Assembly: GCA_009746045.1 (NCBI GenBank)
Contig: RPFO01000130.1
Span: forward strand, 2,078,125 to 2,142,124
Origin: Mesostigma viride
Taxonomy: Eukaryota > Streptophyta > Mesostigmatophyceae > Mesostigmatales > Mesostigmataceae
DNA: 64,000 bases
Direction: 5' to 3'
Below are positions 53,781-64,000 of the stretch, one piece after another. The position numbers and the translations under genes are program-made. Below the pieces are notes generated by a model. That model saw only the letters and a list, made by a program, of their open reading frames with translations. It ran no database searches and was not told the DNA's origin. Position 1 is the first letter of the stretch; the number at the start of each line of letters is the position of its first letter.

Positions 53781-55330
53781 GAAAATGTCGGACGCAGGGG
53801 TTAGGTGCGGGCGCCGCACAGGACGGCATAGGCAGGCAAAACAACAAGCTGGCCAGGCAAGTTAATGGGAGGATGTCGCTGACCCGGGGGAATAAAAAAA
53901 TTCAGGTAATTGGACGGGTGAGAGCACGCAAGTAATTGGAAACAGAGCTATAGAATGAGAAGCAGTGTCGCGGGGAGGCGAACTAAGGCATGAGACACGT
54001 GATTGCTAGCGGGGAACGTGTTTTCGGCATAGTGGCATGGCGTTATAGCATTCGAGGGACGCACCGGGAGTGCATCTTACCTTCATCACTTCTGTCAAGT
54101 AGATGTCGTAATCCATTGGGACCATGCTCTTTATTTCGCATTGGAACGAGGGCACGGAGGCATTCAGAGTCTACCGTGCCACGCAGCGGGAGGTACAAGA
54201 GCAAGAACACAAGTGCAGAACGATGGATCAGCTGACGAATACTGACGCGTGGACCGTGACGACTACTTTCCCTTAAGTATCCTAAAAGCCCCTATGATAT
54301 CGACACAACATCGCTTGGTTCCAGCATGGGAAGTTGGCCATGTGCAGTACAGGCCCATGTAAAACCTGAATCCATCGACAAGAGCTGCCAAATGAGCAGG
54401 GAGCTACAACCCCCCTTCTTGGGGCTATCACTAAAAAAAGTAACCATGAGGAAAGCAAACCAGACGGAAAACGTTGAACAATATGCACTCGGCTAACGAA
54501 AGATAAATAAATAATAATATCATGGCAATCACGTTTAGTTCAACCAACCTCGCAAGCCTTTTTTACACGCTGGAATCGGCCATTTTGCATGTTCCCTGCG
54601 GCTATAAAACGCACAGGCGTGGGAGCCATGGCTGGGCGGCCCTATCCACAAAATGACGCTACAGGTTGCAAATTTCCCAAAATGCACGTCAAATCACCTA
54701 AGTAACATTGCTGGTTTCTGTAACCCAGGATTATTTCAGGTCGACCGGTGCACACCTCACCTAGGCAGCCATGTCCTGCCAACCTGGTATTTTTGGCTTG
54801 ATCGATAATTGCCAGTTTCATCAGCTGTTTTCAGGCGTAAATAATCAGTAGTATTGACTTCATAAAATGACTTCTTCTGCTAGCACACCTGGACATTGCT
54901 GCCACGTGTTGGACGACTGGAGCAGAAGATGCAAACTCACTTGGAACATCCGTCCATGTAAACTCTGCGCGAATGACAATAGCTATTCTCATGCAGAAGT
55001 ATTCTCATGCAGGAGTTAATATCTACTAGAAACAAATAGAACTTCTCCATTCAGTTCATTACATCTAGGGTCCGCCATGATTGGATGAATGGATACCGTG
55101 ACCAATTTTCAAGCATATCATGTTTCCGCCGTCAGCACATACTTGTCACTTGTAACACGCCTGGCTGCGTACTACATAGGGCGTGCATCCTCGGGGCCTG
55201 CGTCCACCGCGCCGTGCGTTGGGCCTCCATCGTGGCAGCAGTTAGTCATCCAAAAAGCGAAAAGCGAGCGGTCGCTCCTAATCAGTAATCACCAAGGCAG
55301 GCTCTCATTCAGTCCTATCCAGAAGCAACA

Positions 55331-58300
55331 ATGGCGTGTCTATCGGCTGCTTCTCTCTGTCTGCCATGCGTTTCAAAGGCCCCCGTTAGGCTGCCTGCCC
55401 GGCAGGCGCGGACTGTGGCCGTGGCCAGGTCCAGGCCGTCTGCGTCTCTGCCCTCCGCCCGCATTTCTTCGAATGCACAATCCGCCAGTGCCAATTCGTT
55501 GCCGGCTCTGCCATCTAGAACATGGCTCGCCGGGTCACCTCTTGGACTACCTTCCCTCATGCCAAAACTAGATGCTGTACCGAAGGGCAAGAAGCAGACA
55601 ACTTCGATGACGATTGCTCCTATGGAGGGCAAGCCTAACGCCTGGTGGCGGATTCTCTCCGTTATTCCGTGAGTTACAAGTAATTATACCCTGATGGCTA
55701 AGATAGACGGGTGTAACTATGATGTTCTATAGTCAGACGCGGTTGTTTTTATGCGGCGCCATTGCCTTTCAGCTTGCATAATCCCGCTCGTTAGAACGTG
55801 TTTTCGTAACATTTGAAAAGCTTTTTCTGAGGGCGCTGTTTTTTTTCCTATGCAGCTATCTGGCGCCATAACCACAGCATAGCTATTATGTGCAAGTTTG
55901 CTCGCGAATCCCCCCGTATAGGGCAGCATTAGGAATGCAGTGCACTGAGACTGGAGATATGCTGCCGCCGTTTCCATCAGCGCACCGGGTGTCGGCCCCA
56001 CAGATACAGGCTGATAACGTCCTGGAAAACACGCCTGCCCGTTGTTGTGTTGAATACCGCAAACTTTGTGATTTTGAATTATGTCTGTCATTAATGGCAC
56101 CATTTACCTGAGGCTTTTGTCATGGCGGGCAGCGAGCTTATCGGATGGGTTGCCAGGGAGTGCCTGTGCTTGTCCCTCCTCTTTCCATTCATGCATTTTC
56201 TACCAAACCATCCTACTAATCTTTCCTTTTGCGCCCCTGTCATGACTAGGCCTAGTATCGACCAGAAAATGAGCACCAAGGCGCATGCAAAAGCAACACA
56301 AAAGTTCCTGCTGAAGTTTACGCACACACAGTGAGCGCCTAGTGATTGAACCACAGCTGCCCCACCTGCAATTGCTTTCTCTAGAAAAGGCAATTGTTTT
56401 TCAAGGCAAAGCCACGTGGGACATGGACGTGTGCCACCATCCAGATATTCTTTGCCACTGCAAATGTCCGGGCTCCCTAAAGCCTCGCCTGTCTTTGCAT
56501 CAAGGCAATTCCCAGCTGGAAAATAATATAATAATGTATAATTCCCAGTCCAACTATACTGGACTTCCATCATGTGTCATATCAATTAGACCATATGTTT
56601 GGTGTCGCCGTCCTTGTTTGGAGACGCTCTACACGCAATATCTCTATTTAGGACCTTCTTTACGATCCTCTGTAGGACCTTAATACCCTTGATGCCGTGA
56701 ACACACCCATACCCTTGCCATCATTCCAGGCATGGTAGATGCCAGAGAAAATATCCAACCATCTGTGTTCATCTACCCAACGCCCCTCCCTCTGCAACGG
56801 GGCCACTTCGGTTGCCTCCTTGGCTTTTTTGCTGGGATGCCACATGCACCCGCTGTACGCCCCACTCCTAGCTGGCCTCTCAGCTACATTTATCATCATG
56901 CCAGACAATTTTTTGGCAGCTGTTCCCCCTTTCCCATTCCCTCCCTTGCCGCAGCCAAACAGGGACGATCTTCCGTATCTTTCGGCTACCCACTACATCC
57001 TTCTCTTCCTGCCGCCATTCCCCAGCCACATGGTGCAGCTGATGGTGGTTTATCCATGACCGTCCCTATATCGATGAGACAACCGTCCCTATACATCCAC
57101 AATGATGTATCCAGTACGCCCCGCTCCTATGTCAATGAGACAGCTTTGAGGCAAGCAGCAAATGGTAAACTAAATGCTGCCGATTGCAGGGACGGGAAAA
57201 AAAAAAGCGAAAGTTCAGTTAGCTCCAACATAGGTTTGAACTAGGACCTCTGGCATGATTCCGCGGCTATGTGGGTCCCTATCCGTAATGATATAGAGTA
57301 ATTAATTTATCTACAATGATGATTCCTATTCATCCCCTCGTGTCCTAGCTTCGACCCATCTGACTCCGTCCCTGTGCGAGGGGTGGCTCTCTCAAAGCCT
57401 AGTCCCTCTTCTTCTAGCAGGTGTTCTGCCTACGTTTCCTTCCCCCCATGTTGGACACCTACATTTCCTTTCCCCAAGGTCACCAATGTCCACTTTGTTG
57501 ATGCTGCTATAAACCCTCGTGTGCGCACTTCAACTAATCCTGACCAACCCCGTACAGGAGCTATTGATTGTCCTCTGTTTCACCCCACCTGCCTCCCCAT
57601 GTGTTTGAGTGCCGCCACCCCTAACCACTCTCCATGGGTGCCACAGATTGTGACTAGCTGGTAACGCCATCGATTGCCAACCCACTGACTTTTGCTCCGC
57701 CTGCCTCCCTGGTGTACCACATGCTGCTGTATGTACCATCTGTCTGCTGCCACCGGCAACTGCCAGCTACGATCTGGCGCTGATCATGTCAGCCTATGAC
57801 TTCCCAATTCTTATTCCCTTGGTTGACCTCCTCTGCTATCCTCCCCACCACCAGCTACGTGCTGCCCCTGATCGAGGGCCTCGTGTTCGGCCGCGAGGTG
57901 TACCTGGCGTACCCCTTCTTCACCTTCCTGCTAATCCCTTTCACGCCCGTGCTCATGCTCTACCACGCCAACGGCTTCACGCCCTTCATCGTCTTCTTCT
58001 GTCTCTTCCTGTTCGTGGTGAGTGTTGTCACTGAGTATTGTCACGAAAGTATCTAATAATCTCATACTACTCTAGGGTGTAGGTTCTAGGGTCTAGGGTC
58101 TAGGGTCTAGGGTCTACGACAGAATTTCATAGTATATGAATAAACGGTTTACTCCTCAGTAACTCTTAAGGAACTGTGTATTAAACTCGTATTCGTGGTA
58201 AAGCAGCCCACCTTTCTTTCCTCCTTTGCCATCAATCACTGCCCCCTTTTCTTTTGGTTCAAGGTAAGGCCTCTTCTCTTCCCTGATCCCCCCCTCACTG

Positions 58301-61053
58301 TCCCCACCGCCAACCCCTCCCAAAACTCGCACACATACATTGTCCTGTCTGTGGTAGAGCGCCCTCGTCAGCCCCCACTCCCCTCTTGTCCCCCTCCCCC
58401 CGCCGTTTCTCCTGTCCATGCTACCCCTGCCCTCCCTTCTCGTCCCTCTCCTCTCCTCCGTATTTTTACTGTATTCATGGCACAGCCCCCTACCCTCCCT
58501 TCTCCCCCGCCCCCTTTCTTCGCCCGGTTTCTGGTACCCCCCTGAGTCATTCTCATCAAGAATGCGCTTATTCTAACTTCGCAAAGTCATTGGCGAGATA
58601 TTCCGTTTTCCAATGATGAGCCGTGTGCCACTGTGGGAGACGGTGGAGTGCTGTAAGGCCAGACTGCATGCACTCCTTCCTATGCACATGGTGTGATTAT
58701 GATTGTGAAACGATTGTGAAATGATTATGAAGCAATTGTAAACCCTTTCCACCCCCGCGATACCTGCAGTTTCCCTCCACCCGGTCCCCCATCTCCCACC
58801 CCCAACCCTCCCACCCTGGGCCCTTGCGTGTTCTTGCCCCCCCAACACCCCACCCCACCCCACCCCGTTGGCCCCTAGCAGTGCCGCAACGTGCAAGTGC
58901 CGCACGGGTATTTGCATGGGTAAACTGATTCCTCCCCTCGCCCTTTCTCCGCACGCTTTCTCCCCTTCCTGCAATCGCATGGCTTCCCACCCACCCACCC
59001 ACCCACCCACCCACCCACCCACCCACCCACCCACCCACCCACCCACCCACCCACCCACCCACCCACCCACCCACCCACCCACCCACCCACCCACCCAGTG
59101 CCGCAACATGCAAGTGCCGCACTTTGTGCGCTTCAACGCGATGCAGGCCATCCTGCTGGACATCTGCCTCATGCTTGCGGGGCTGGTCATCTCGTACCTG
59201 CCTGAGGAGGTGGGTGGGTGGTGCCGCGTCCCTCGTTCTATTTTGTATGCCTCTATGTAGCCGATACCGGTGCCGCGTCCCTCGTTCTATATTGTATGCC
59301 TCTATGTAGCCGATACCGGTGCCGCGTCCCTTGTCCTTCATGGTAATGATGAGACAACTAGCGCAGGCCAGATATCAGGAGAATCCGGACCATGGTAGCT
59401 CGAGCCTGCTGTTATTGTATCTGCGTTTGTTGAGTCATTCAGGATGATGGAAATGAATGGACGTGGAAATGTGTAGCCGTGTACGTAAAAAATTATGGAT
59501 GGCTTATCGTTCCTTGACATGGTTCAGTAGTAAGCCTAGACCCTAGACCGGCTTACGCCACAGGACTGAATCATGTGGGGACTGGAGCCTGGAAGGGCGG
59601 GTGCTCTTGTAGTTGCCCGAGGAGTTAGCCTCCCCTACCTATAATCTAGCTGTGTGCCCCAGAACCCTATTCAACCTGATGTCTGCTCGTGTTTTGGGGG
59701 GCTGGCGACCTTATGGTGCTTGCTCCTGCTTGTAGTATAGGAGGAGACATGGAACTTAACAGCCCTAAAGTCCTCGATGTCCTGGACCATGGCAAAGCCC
59801 GCGAAGCAAGTTCACACCTGCCTTTATACTAGCTAAGTAAAGGACTCAAAGACCACCCCTGCATTCTGCACTACCTAAAGGACTCAACAGCGCTAACCTG
59901 CATTTATCCTAGTCAAATACTCATTCAGGTCGTAAAAAAATGAGATTGGGTTTTCCCATGAAGCGGTCGCCCTCGCACAGCCTAATCTCCTATCTATGGC
60001 ATGACATGAATATGCCTGCAAAGTGTAACCTTGACTTACGCCAGGTGTAGGGCCTTGGTCGCCTCCTCCCCCTCCTCCACTTCAGCCATTTCCCTTCCTC
60101 ACCTCCTCCCCTACTCCCTTTCAACCACTTAATCCCCTTTGTCGTACTTGACTCGCCTGCCTACCTGTCTTGTTTTCGATCTTCTTACTCGGCTCCCCTG
60201 CCTGCCTGCCGCAGCTGGCCTGCAACGCGATGGTGGGCGGGCTGCTCAACACAATGACCTTCATGCTCTGCCTCATGACCGTCGTCTACTGCGTCGTCTA
60301 CACGCTCAAGGTGGGGTCCTGTGGATCCTTTCCATCGCCACATCCCTACTTGTCTGCTAGGTTTGTTAGTGGTAACCTTTCATTGCGGAACCGCGCCTCA
60401 TGACCTTGGTCTACTGCGTCGTGTACAGGTGTGCATGTGCTGAGGTTTTGCTGGTTCTGTTTGTAGCCTTCCCGCCATCCAGTAGTAGCTGGACAGTTCC
60501 TGCCCTCTTAAAACCTGTCAATGACTCCACTCTAGCTCTGCTAGATGTCCCTTGTCCATCAATATACCAGCTGTGATAGACGTCCCTCGTTCGACATCGG
60601 CATCATGACTGCAACTCGCATGTTGAGCACCAGGTCCTGTCTTATTCGTAGCGTCCCCTCTAGTTCTCTACTTGTGCTATGAATTATAATTTTCCTGGCT
60701 GACTGTCTAGCGACCATTACTATTGCATTGCCTGTTATTGCCAATGTTTAAAAGCTTGGTTGCTTGCTGTTTATGCTGCTGGCGCAGACTGCCTTTACTT
60801 TGGCAGGGTAGCTAAGGTGTTAGGGTTCCAAAGTGGCTGGGAAACTCGTTGGCTTGGAATTGTGCTTTGCTTTTGTTTTCATCAAGTTATCCTATCGCTA
60901 AGGTGTTCCCAACGTGTGAAATTTTCACGTCACTGTCTTACTGCCACCTCTGCAACTTGCCTCCAATTTCCCAACGTGCTGCCACGAATGGTGCAGGGTT
61001 CGTACTGCGACATCCCGATTGTCTCCGAGGCCACCTACCTGCAGCTGCAGTAA
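55331..61053 (+). CDS. TIC20: TIC20-type plastid inner-envelope import protein
   Basis: Five exons, all phases consistent: 55331-55668, 57855-58017, 59099-59209, 60215-60310, 60997-61053. Total 765 nt, 254 residues. TIC20 (Ycf60 family) is the four-helix channel component for protein import across the inner plastid envelope. Residues 1 to about 75 are rich in Ala, Ser and Arg and lack acids (MACLSAASLCLPC), like a transit peptide. The membrane part: RILSVIPYVLPLIEGLVFG, YPFFTFLLIPFTPVLML, FIVFFCLFLFV; then RFNAMQAILLDICLMLAGL, FMLCLMTVVYCVVYTLK; then GSYCDIPIVSEATYLQLQ and stop. The RFN-MQA motif and the C-terminal IPIVSEA are typical. ATG 55331 gives the transit peptide. Intron 2 has a CCCA tract right up to the acceptor. 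Decayed copies of exon edges lie in introns 2 and 4. No lesion is seen. Confidence 0.87.
58079..58115. repeat. (GGGTCTA)n short tandem repeat in TIC20 intron 2
   Basis: About four units of TAGGGTC. It is not the plant-type TTTAGGG telomere repeat. Confidence 0.8.
58879..58905 (+). repeat. Copy of the TIC20 exon 3 5' edge
   Basis: CAG plus the first 24 bases of exon 3 (real 59096-59122) with one mismatch (CGCAACGTGCAAG versus CGCAACATGCAAG). It has its own acceptor-like CAG, but the frame after it does not continue into exon 3. Confidence 0.9.
58986..59096 (+). repeat. (CCCA)n microsatellite at a TIC20 splice acceptor
   Basis: About 27 uninterrupted CCCA units directly before the AG of exon 3, replacing a normal pyrimidine tract. 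Confidence 0.97.
59219..59333. repeat. About 56-bp tandem duplication in TIC20 intron 3
   Basis: GTGCCGCGTCCCTCGTTCTA recurs after 56 bp and starts a third partial unit. Confidence 0.9.
60393..60430 (+). repeat. Copy of the TIC20 exon 4 3' edge
   Basis: CGCCTCATGACC..GGTCTACTGCGTCGT matches exon 4 (about 60271-60300) with few changes, then diverges at an AGGTGTGC donor-like site. It lies about 120 bp downstream of the real edge. Confidence 0.8.
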
Positions 61054-61689
61054 ACAGGTCGCCCTGTTGGAGTTCAGTCAGTTCTCAGGCGCTGCGGTAG
61101 ACCGTTCGTCCTGCCCGGGTTCACTTTTGCGATAGTATTGTGCGATTCAACCACAGCAAGGCCGTCCATTCAATAAGAGCAGTGCCCCGGGTGTCCACCT
61201 CAATTGGGCTGCACATGCAGCTCAGAGGCCATTCCATGTGCCTGGCATTTGGCAATAGACCGGTAGCGGGAGCGACCGTTTTTCAGCCAAGAATGATACC
61301 CTGTTGTCGTGTACTGTATGGCCAGGGCCTGCATGTCAACAGTACATCCAATCTTGATAGTGTGATCATCCAATAAAGGTGCACATGTCTGATCCGAAGG
61401 CGCAAAGAGGGGTAGCGGGAAAACCCTTGAAAGGGAACTGCCGCAGTGCATCTATTCCCTGCAGCTGTGCGGAAAAACGCACGCAGATTAAAATAAGATA
61501 AGATAGCCACCCACTTATTTTATTTCAGTATGTACTGCAATCTTAATTTCTACGTTGGAATACATCGTTTCAAGAGCAATTTCTCACCTGCCTGTTGCTT
61601 ATCACTAATTTATTACTTACACGCGACGCCACATGGGGAGCCACGGAGCATCACCCAGCTTGCCACATGGATATCCAAGCTGGGTGCAT

Positions 61690-61990
61690 TTACTGCATTA
61701 TCACGTAGACTGCGTCACGTGGGTACCAACATATTAAGGAACCTTCAACCCCTATACACAACAAGAAGGAGTGAGGGCGCCCTAGCTTCTCCCACTGCAC
61801 TAAGTGGGCAGGTCACAGAGCGCTCTCTCCGCATCATGGTGCGGGCGCAACTGTGCATGCCACATGATGCCAAGGAGACAACCAAAATGTGATTGGCAGC
61901 TTGGTGCATGGCACATGTGATTGCTTTCATCGTCGATCTGCATGGCAACTTCATGGGACAGTCTGGCCACATTCCGGGAGGCGAGTAGTG
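61690..61990 (-). mobile_element. LINE type B fragment
   Basis: The minus strand encodes RRERSVTCPLSAVGEARAPS then LLLVVYRG stop (near 61745), followed by the GGTTCCTTAAT, GGTACCCACGTGACGCAG 3' end. It is homologous to 45121-45310. The tail lacks a clear TTAA array. Confidence 0.8.
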
Positions 61991-63214
61991 TGCACCATCT
62001 CTGGCTGAGACTGTACGTGTCGATCAGAGATCATGATGGTGCTGCGGGGCCGATTGATTGAGTTTGCTTATGAATCCAGCTTGAGGCCTGGACCATAATT
62101 GTCTGCCACGGAAGTTTCATAAAAATCGAATTAAACATTACATTATAACATCAGTGACTTCATTGGGAGATCATGTAGCACGATTCCATTACTGGAGTGT
62201 GGGAGTGAGCGGAGCCGCGAAAACTAATTAAGCTAACTCTAATCTAATCTAATCTGCCGGAATTCTAGCTACTCTACTCAGCAAAGCGCCCCTTTCTCCT
62301 GGGGGGGCCGGGGGGGGGGCTTGCCCAAAGGGGCTGGCGCGTGGCCCTGGACAATATGGTCTGCCACCTCTTCTTGTCCTGCATTGTAGCAGTCCAAGCA
62401 AGAGAGAGGGAGGAAATGCGGTGTTCAGACTTAGCTGGGACAGTTAGCCGAGATGTTTAGGCTGACACACGGATTCCGGCCTGCGCGCCGTGTACTGCCC
62501 ACCGCGGCTGAGCGGGACACAGGTCTCAGTACCTGTACGATACTGAGGTGTCGAGAGTGGACCGACACTTCAGTGCCAGCCAGCATGTCGATAGCATAGT
62601 GCTCCATCGATACCGAATATCCGGTACCGATGGGGAGTGGTGTGTTGTGGTGACGTGGTCGCATGGCTTGTGAGATGTCCAGTTGTCCACCTTTAGCGGC
62701 TTCTAGCCGTAGGTGTGCCGGCAGTTGGCATTTAGGCATAGAGGATGGCTCTCTCCTTGATGATAGAGGATATGGGGAATTTGGGCTCACGCTCAGAGCT
62801 GACCGGTGTGACTGCACTCCCATTCCGGCTGAGCCTCACGCTCCCTCATATTTTTATCATTCAGCTCTCGTATCATATTCATAATACCAAGCTTCATTCA
62901 TCGTTCGCGTTCTCCACTCAACTGGGAGTGGGACCACTATGTCGGCCAGCAACTGATAGATCTGCATAGTACGGTTCACTTACATTACCTATTGACGGTA
63001 ACCGCTGCGTCCGGCAAAATGGCTTACAGCGACATGGCTGATGGCGGCGCTAAGAACTTTTGCGTCTGTCGTCTGAGCCCCAAATTCAGTCAGATCACTT
63101 GCATTTGATGTGTCTCCCCAAGACGCACCCGCCAGTATAATCGGTTACGTCTGAAACGCAATATCGAAGAAGTTACGCACGTCTGACAGCATTCAGGCTA
63201 TGACGACCCCGAAA
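61991..63214. other. No gene recognised
   Basis: Short frames only. AT-rich with a TAATC repeat near 62240, after GGAGCCGCGAAAACTAATTA, possibly another retroelement tail. G runs lie near 62300. Confidence 0.5.
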
Positions 63215-64000
63215 GAGTTGTGGTGTAGGAGTTATGATTTTCGGCAATTTTAGGGGTCTGAAAGTGCCAAAAATGGCTGCACGGGGTATGGGTTAAAGTA
63301 AACGCAGTCTGGAAAAAGAGCTTTCCGGCTCCCAGCCCAACCCACTCGCCATATTTGCTCTCGCCCAGCCGTCTGCATTACCCGCAAACCCATCGCCACG
63401 CGCCTCGCCTGAGCCCAAGAAACCCTGCCACGCCCCGAAATCAGTGGCCCCGCTTGAGCTTTCTCCCCGGCAATTAAAACTTTACTATTCAGCAAAGTAC
63501 TCTGTCCCCGGGACAGGTCGACTAGTTCCTCCGGTACCTGGTTCAAGAACCCAAGATTGTTACGTACGGCTTGACGGGAAGGCTTTCAATTATGATGACG
63601 CCAACGAGGTGTCACTCCTCTTCGCCTCGATCCAATGAGGCGTTCCAGCGCGTGACGATCCTGACTATAGCAAATTCCAGCTGAACGAAGCAGCCGGCCT
63701 CATCGCTGCACAGTCTACGCAACCCGGCAGCCCCCGCGCCACACCCACTCCGTCCCTCAGCAAGGATGACATCCGCGAAATATTGGAGGAGCACGTGACC
63801 TGGCCGCTGGCCGGCGAGAAGCCGGCTGACCTGAGTCGCTGAACACGACGCTCAACACGGTGGCTGGAGGCCCGGGTCTCCAACGCGGAAACAAAGGTCG
63901 CCCACAAGCTGCAACCTCTGACATTTCACGGTGCTGCAGACCGCGGCACAGGCATCTGATGCGCATGCTGCACTTGTCTCTCGCCTAAATCAGTTGGAGG
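63215..64000 (+). mobile_element. LINE 5' region with ORF1-like start, runs off the right edge
   Basis: 63215-63282 is the inverted match of 12980-13045. A frame from 63444 (LELSPRQLKLYYSAKYSVPG, then CYVRLDGKAFNYDDANE) ends at 63638. Other frames continue as LNEAAGLIAAQS and DDIREILEEHVTW, with coiled-coil character, matching 15110-15240. Broken by stops; probably the ORF1 N-terminal part of the element whose C-terminal domain occurs at 16.3, 30.9 and 34.3 kb. Confidence 0.55.

Noticed and set aside
58079-58115. Interstitial telomere repeat
   Set aside because: The unit is GGGTCTA, not TTTAGGG or TTTTAGGG, and there are only about four copies.
58573-59341. Minus-strand frames with Gly-Trp-Val repeats
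   Set aside because: Produced by the CCCA tract in TIC20 intron 2.

Overview
The window looks like nuclear DNA of a green alga (chlorophyte). It carries a TIC20-type plastid import channel gene with a transit-peptide-like start, a plant-type eIF4E, a PPIL6-type cyclophilin (a family tied to cilia, so probably a flagellated lineage), GT-AG introns full of simple repeats, and many retroelements. Base composition is mixed and most of the length is accessory sequence.

Layout. 1-4.0 kb: copia-like retrotransposon running off the left edge, with integrase ahead of protease. 4.9-5.9 kb: C-terminal piece of another retroelement (minus strand). 6.7-12.1 kb: a complete DIRS/PAT-type tyrosine-recombinase retrotransposon with split direct repeats. 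12-17.2 kb: degraded LINE material including a 93-unit CAG tract. 17.5-21.0 kb: a 1154-residue minus-strand protein with coiled coil, Ser/Thr kinase, HECT-like domain and RZ zinc finger. 25.3-28.8 kb: four-exon eIF4E. 29.4-32.8 kb: SINE, then an element with piggyBac-like TTAA/CCC ends holding LINE fragments. 33.1-36.8 kb: broken inverted copy of the kinase-HECT-RZ gene, split by a LINE insertion with a 10-bp target duplication. 39.9-41.0 kb: intronless bacterial-looking ATP-grasp gene. 41.6-43.3 kb: LINE 3' end with two SINEs at one site. 44.0-51.2 kb: PPIL6-type cyclophilin (minus strand, seven exons found, 5' exon missing). 51.8-53.1 kb: 1-kb purine microsatellite. 55.3-61.05 kb: five-exon TIC20-type gene. 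61.7-64 kb: LINE fragments.

The host genes share no obvious pathway: translation initiation, plastid import, a cyclophilin and a signalling/ubiquitin-like protein. Three things stand out. (1) The kinase/HECT/RZ-finger fusion lacks the usual HECT cysteine. (2) Several exon edges of the cyclophilin and TIC20 genes have decayed copies in the adjoining intron. (3) Retroelements with different coding content share one 3' hairpin, and a 50-bp insertion consists of little more than a hairpin of this kind. All splice models were read by eye and have no transcript support here.
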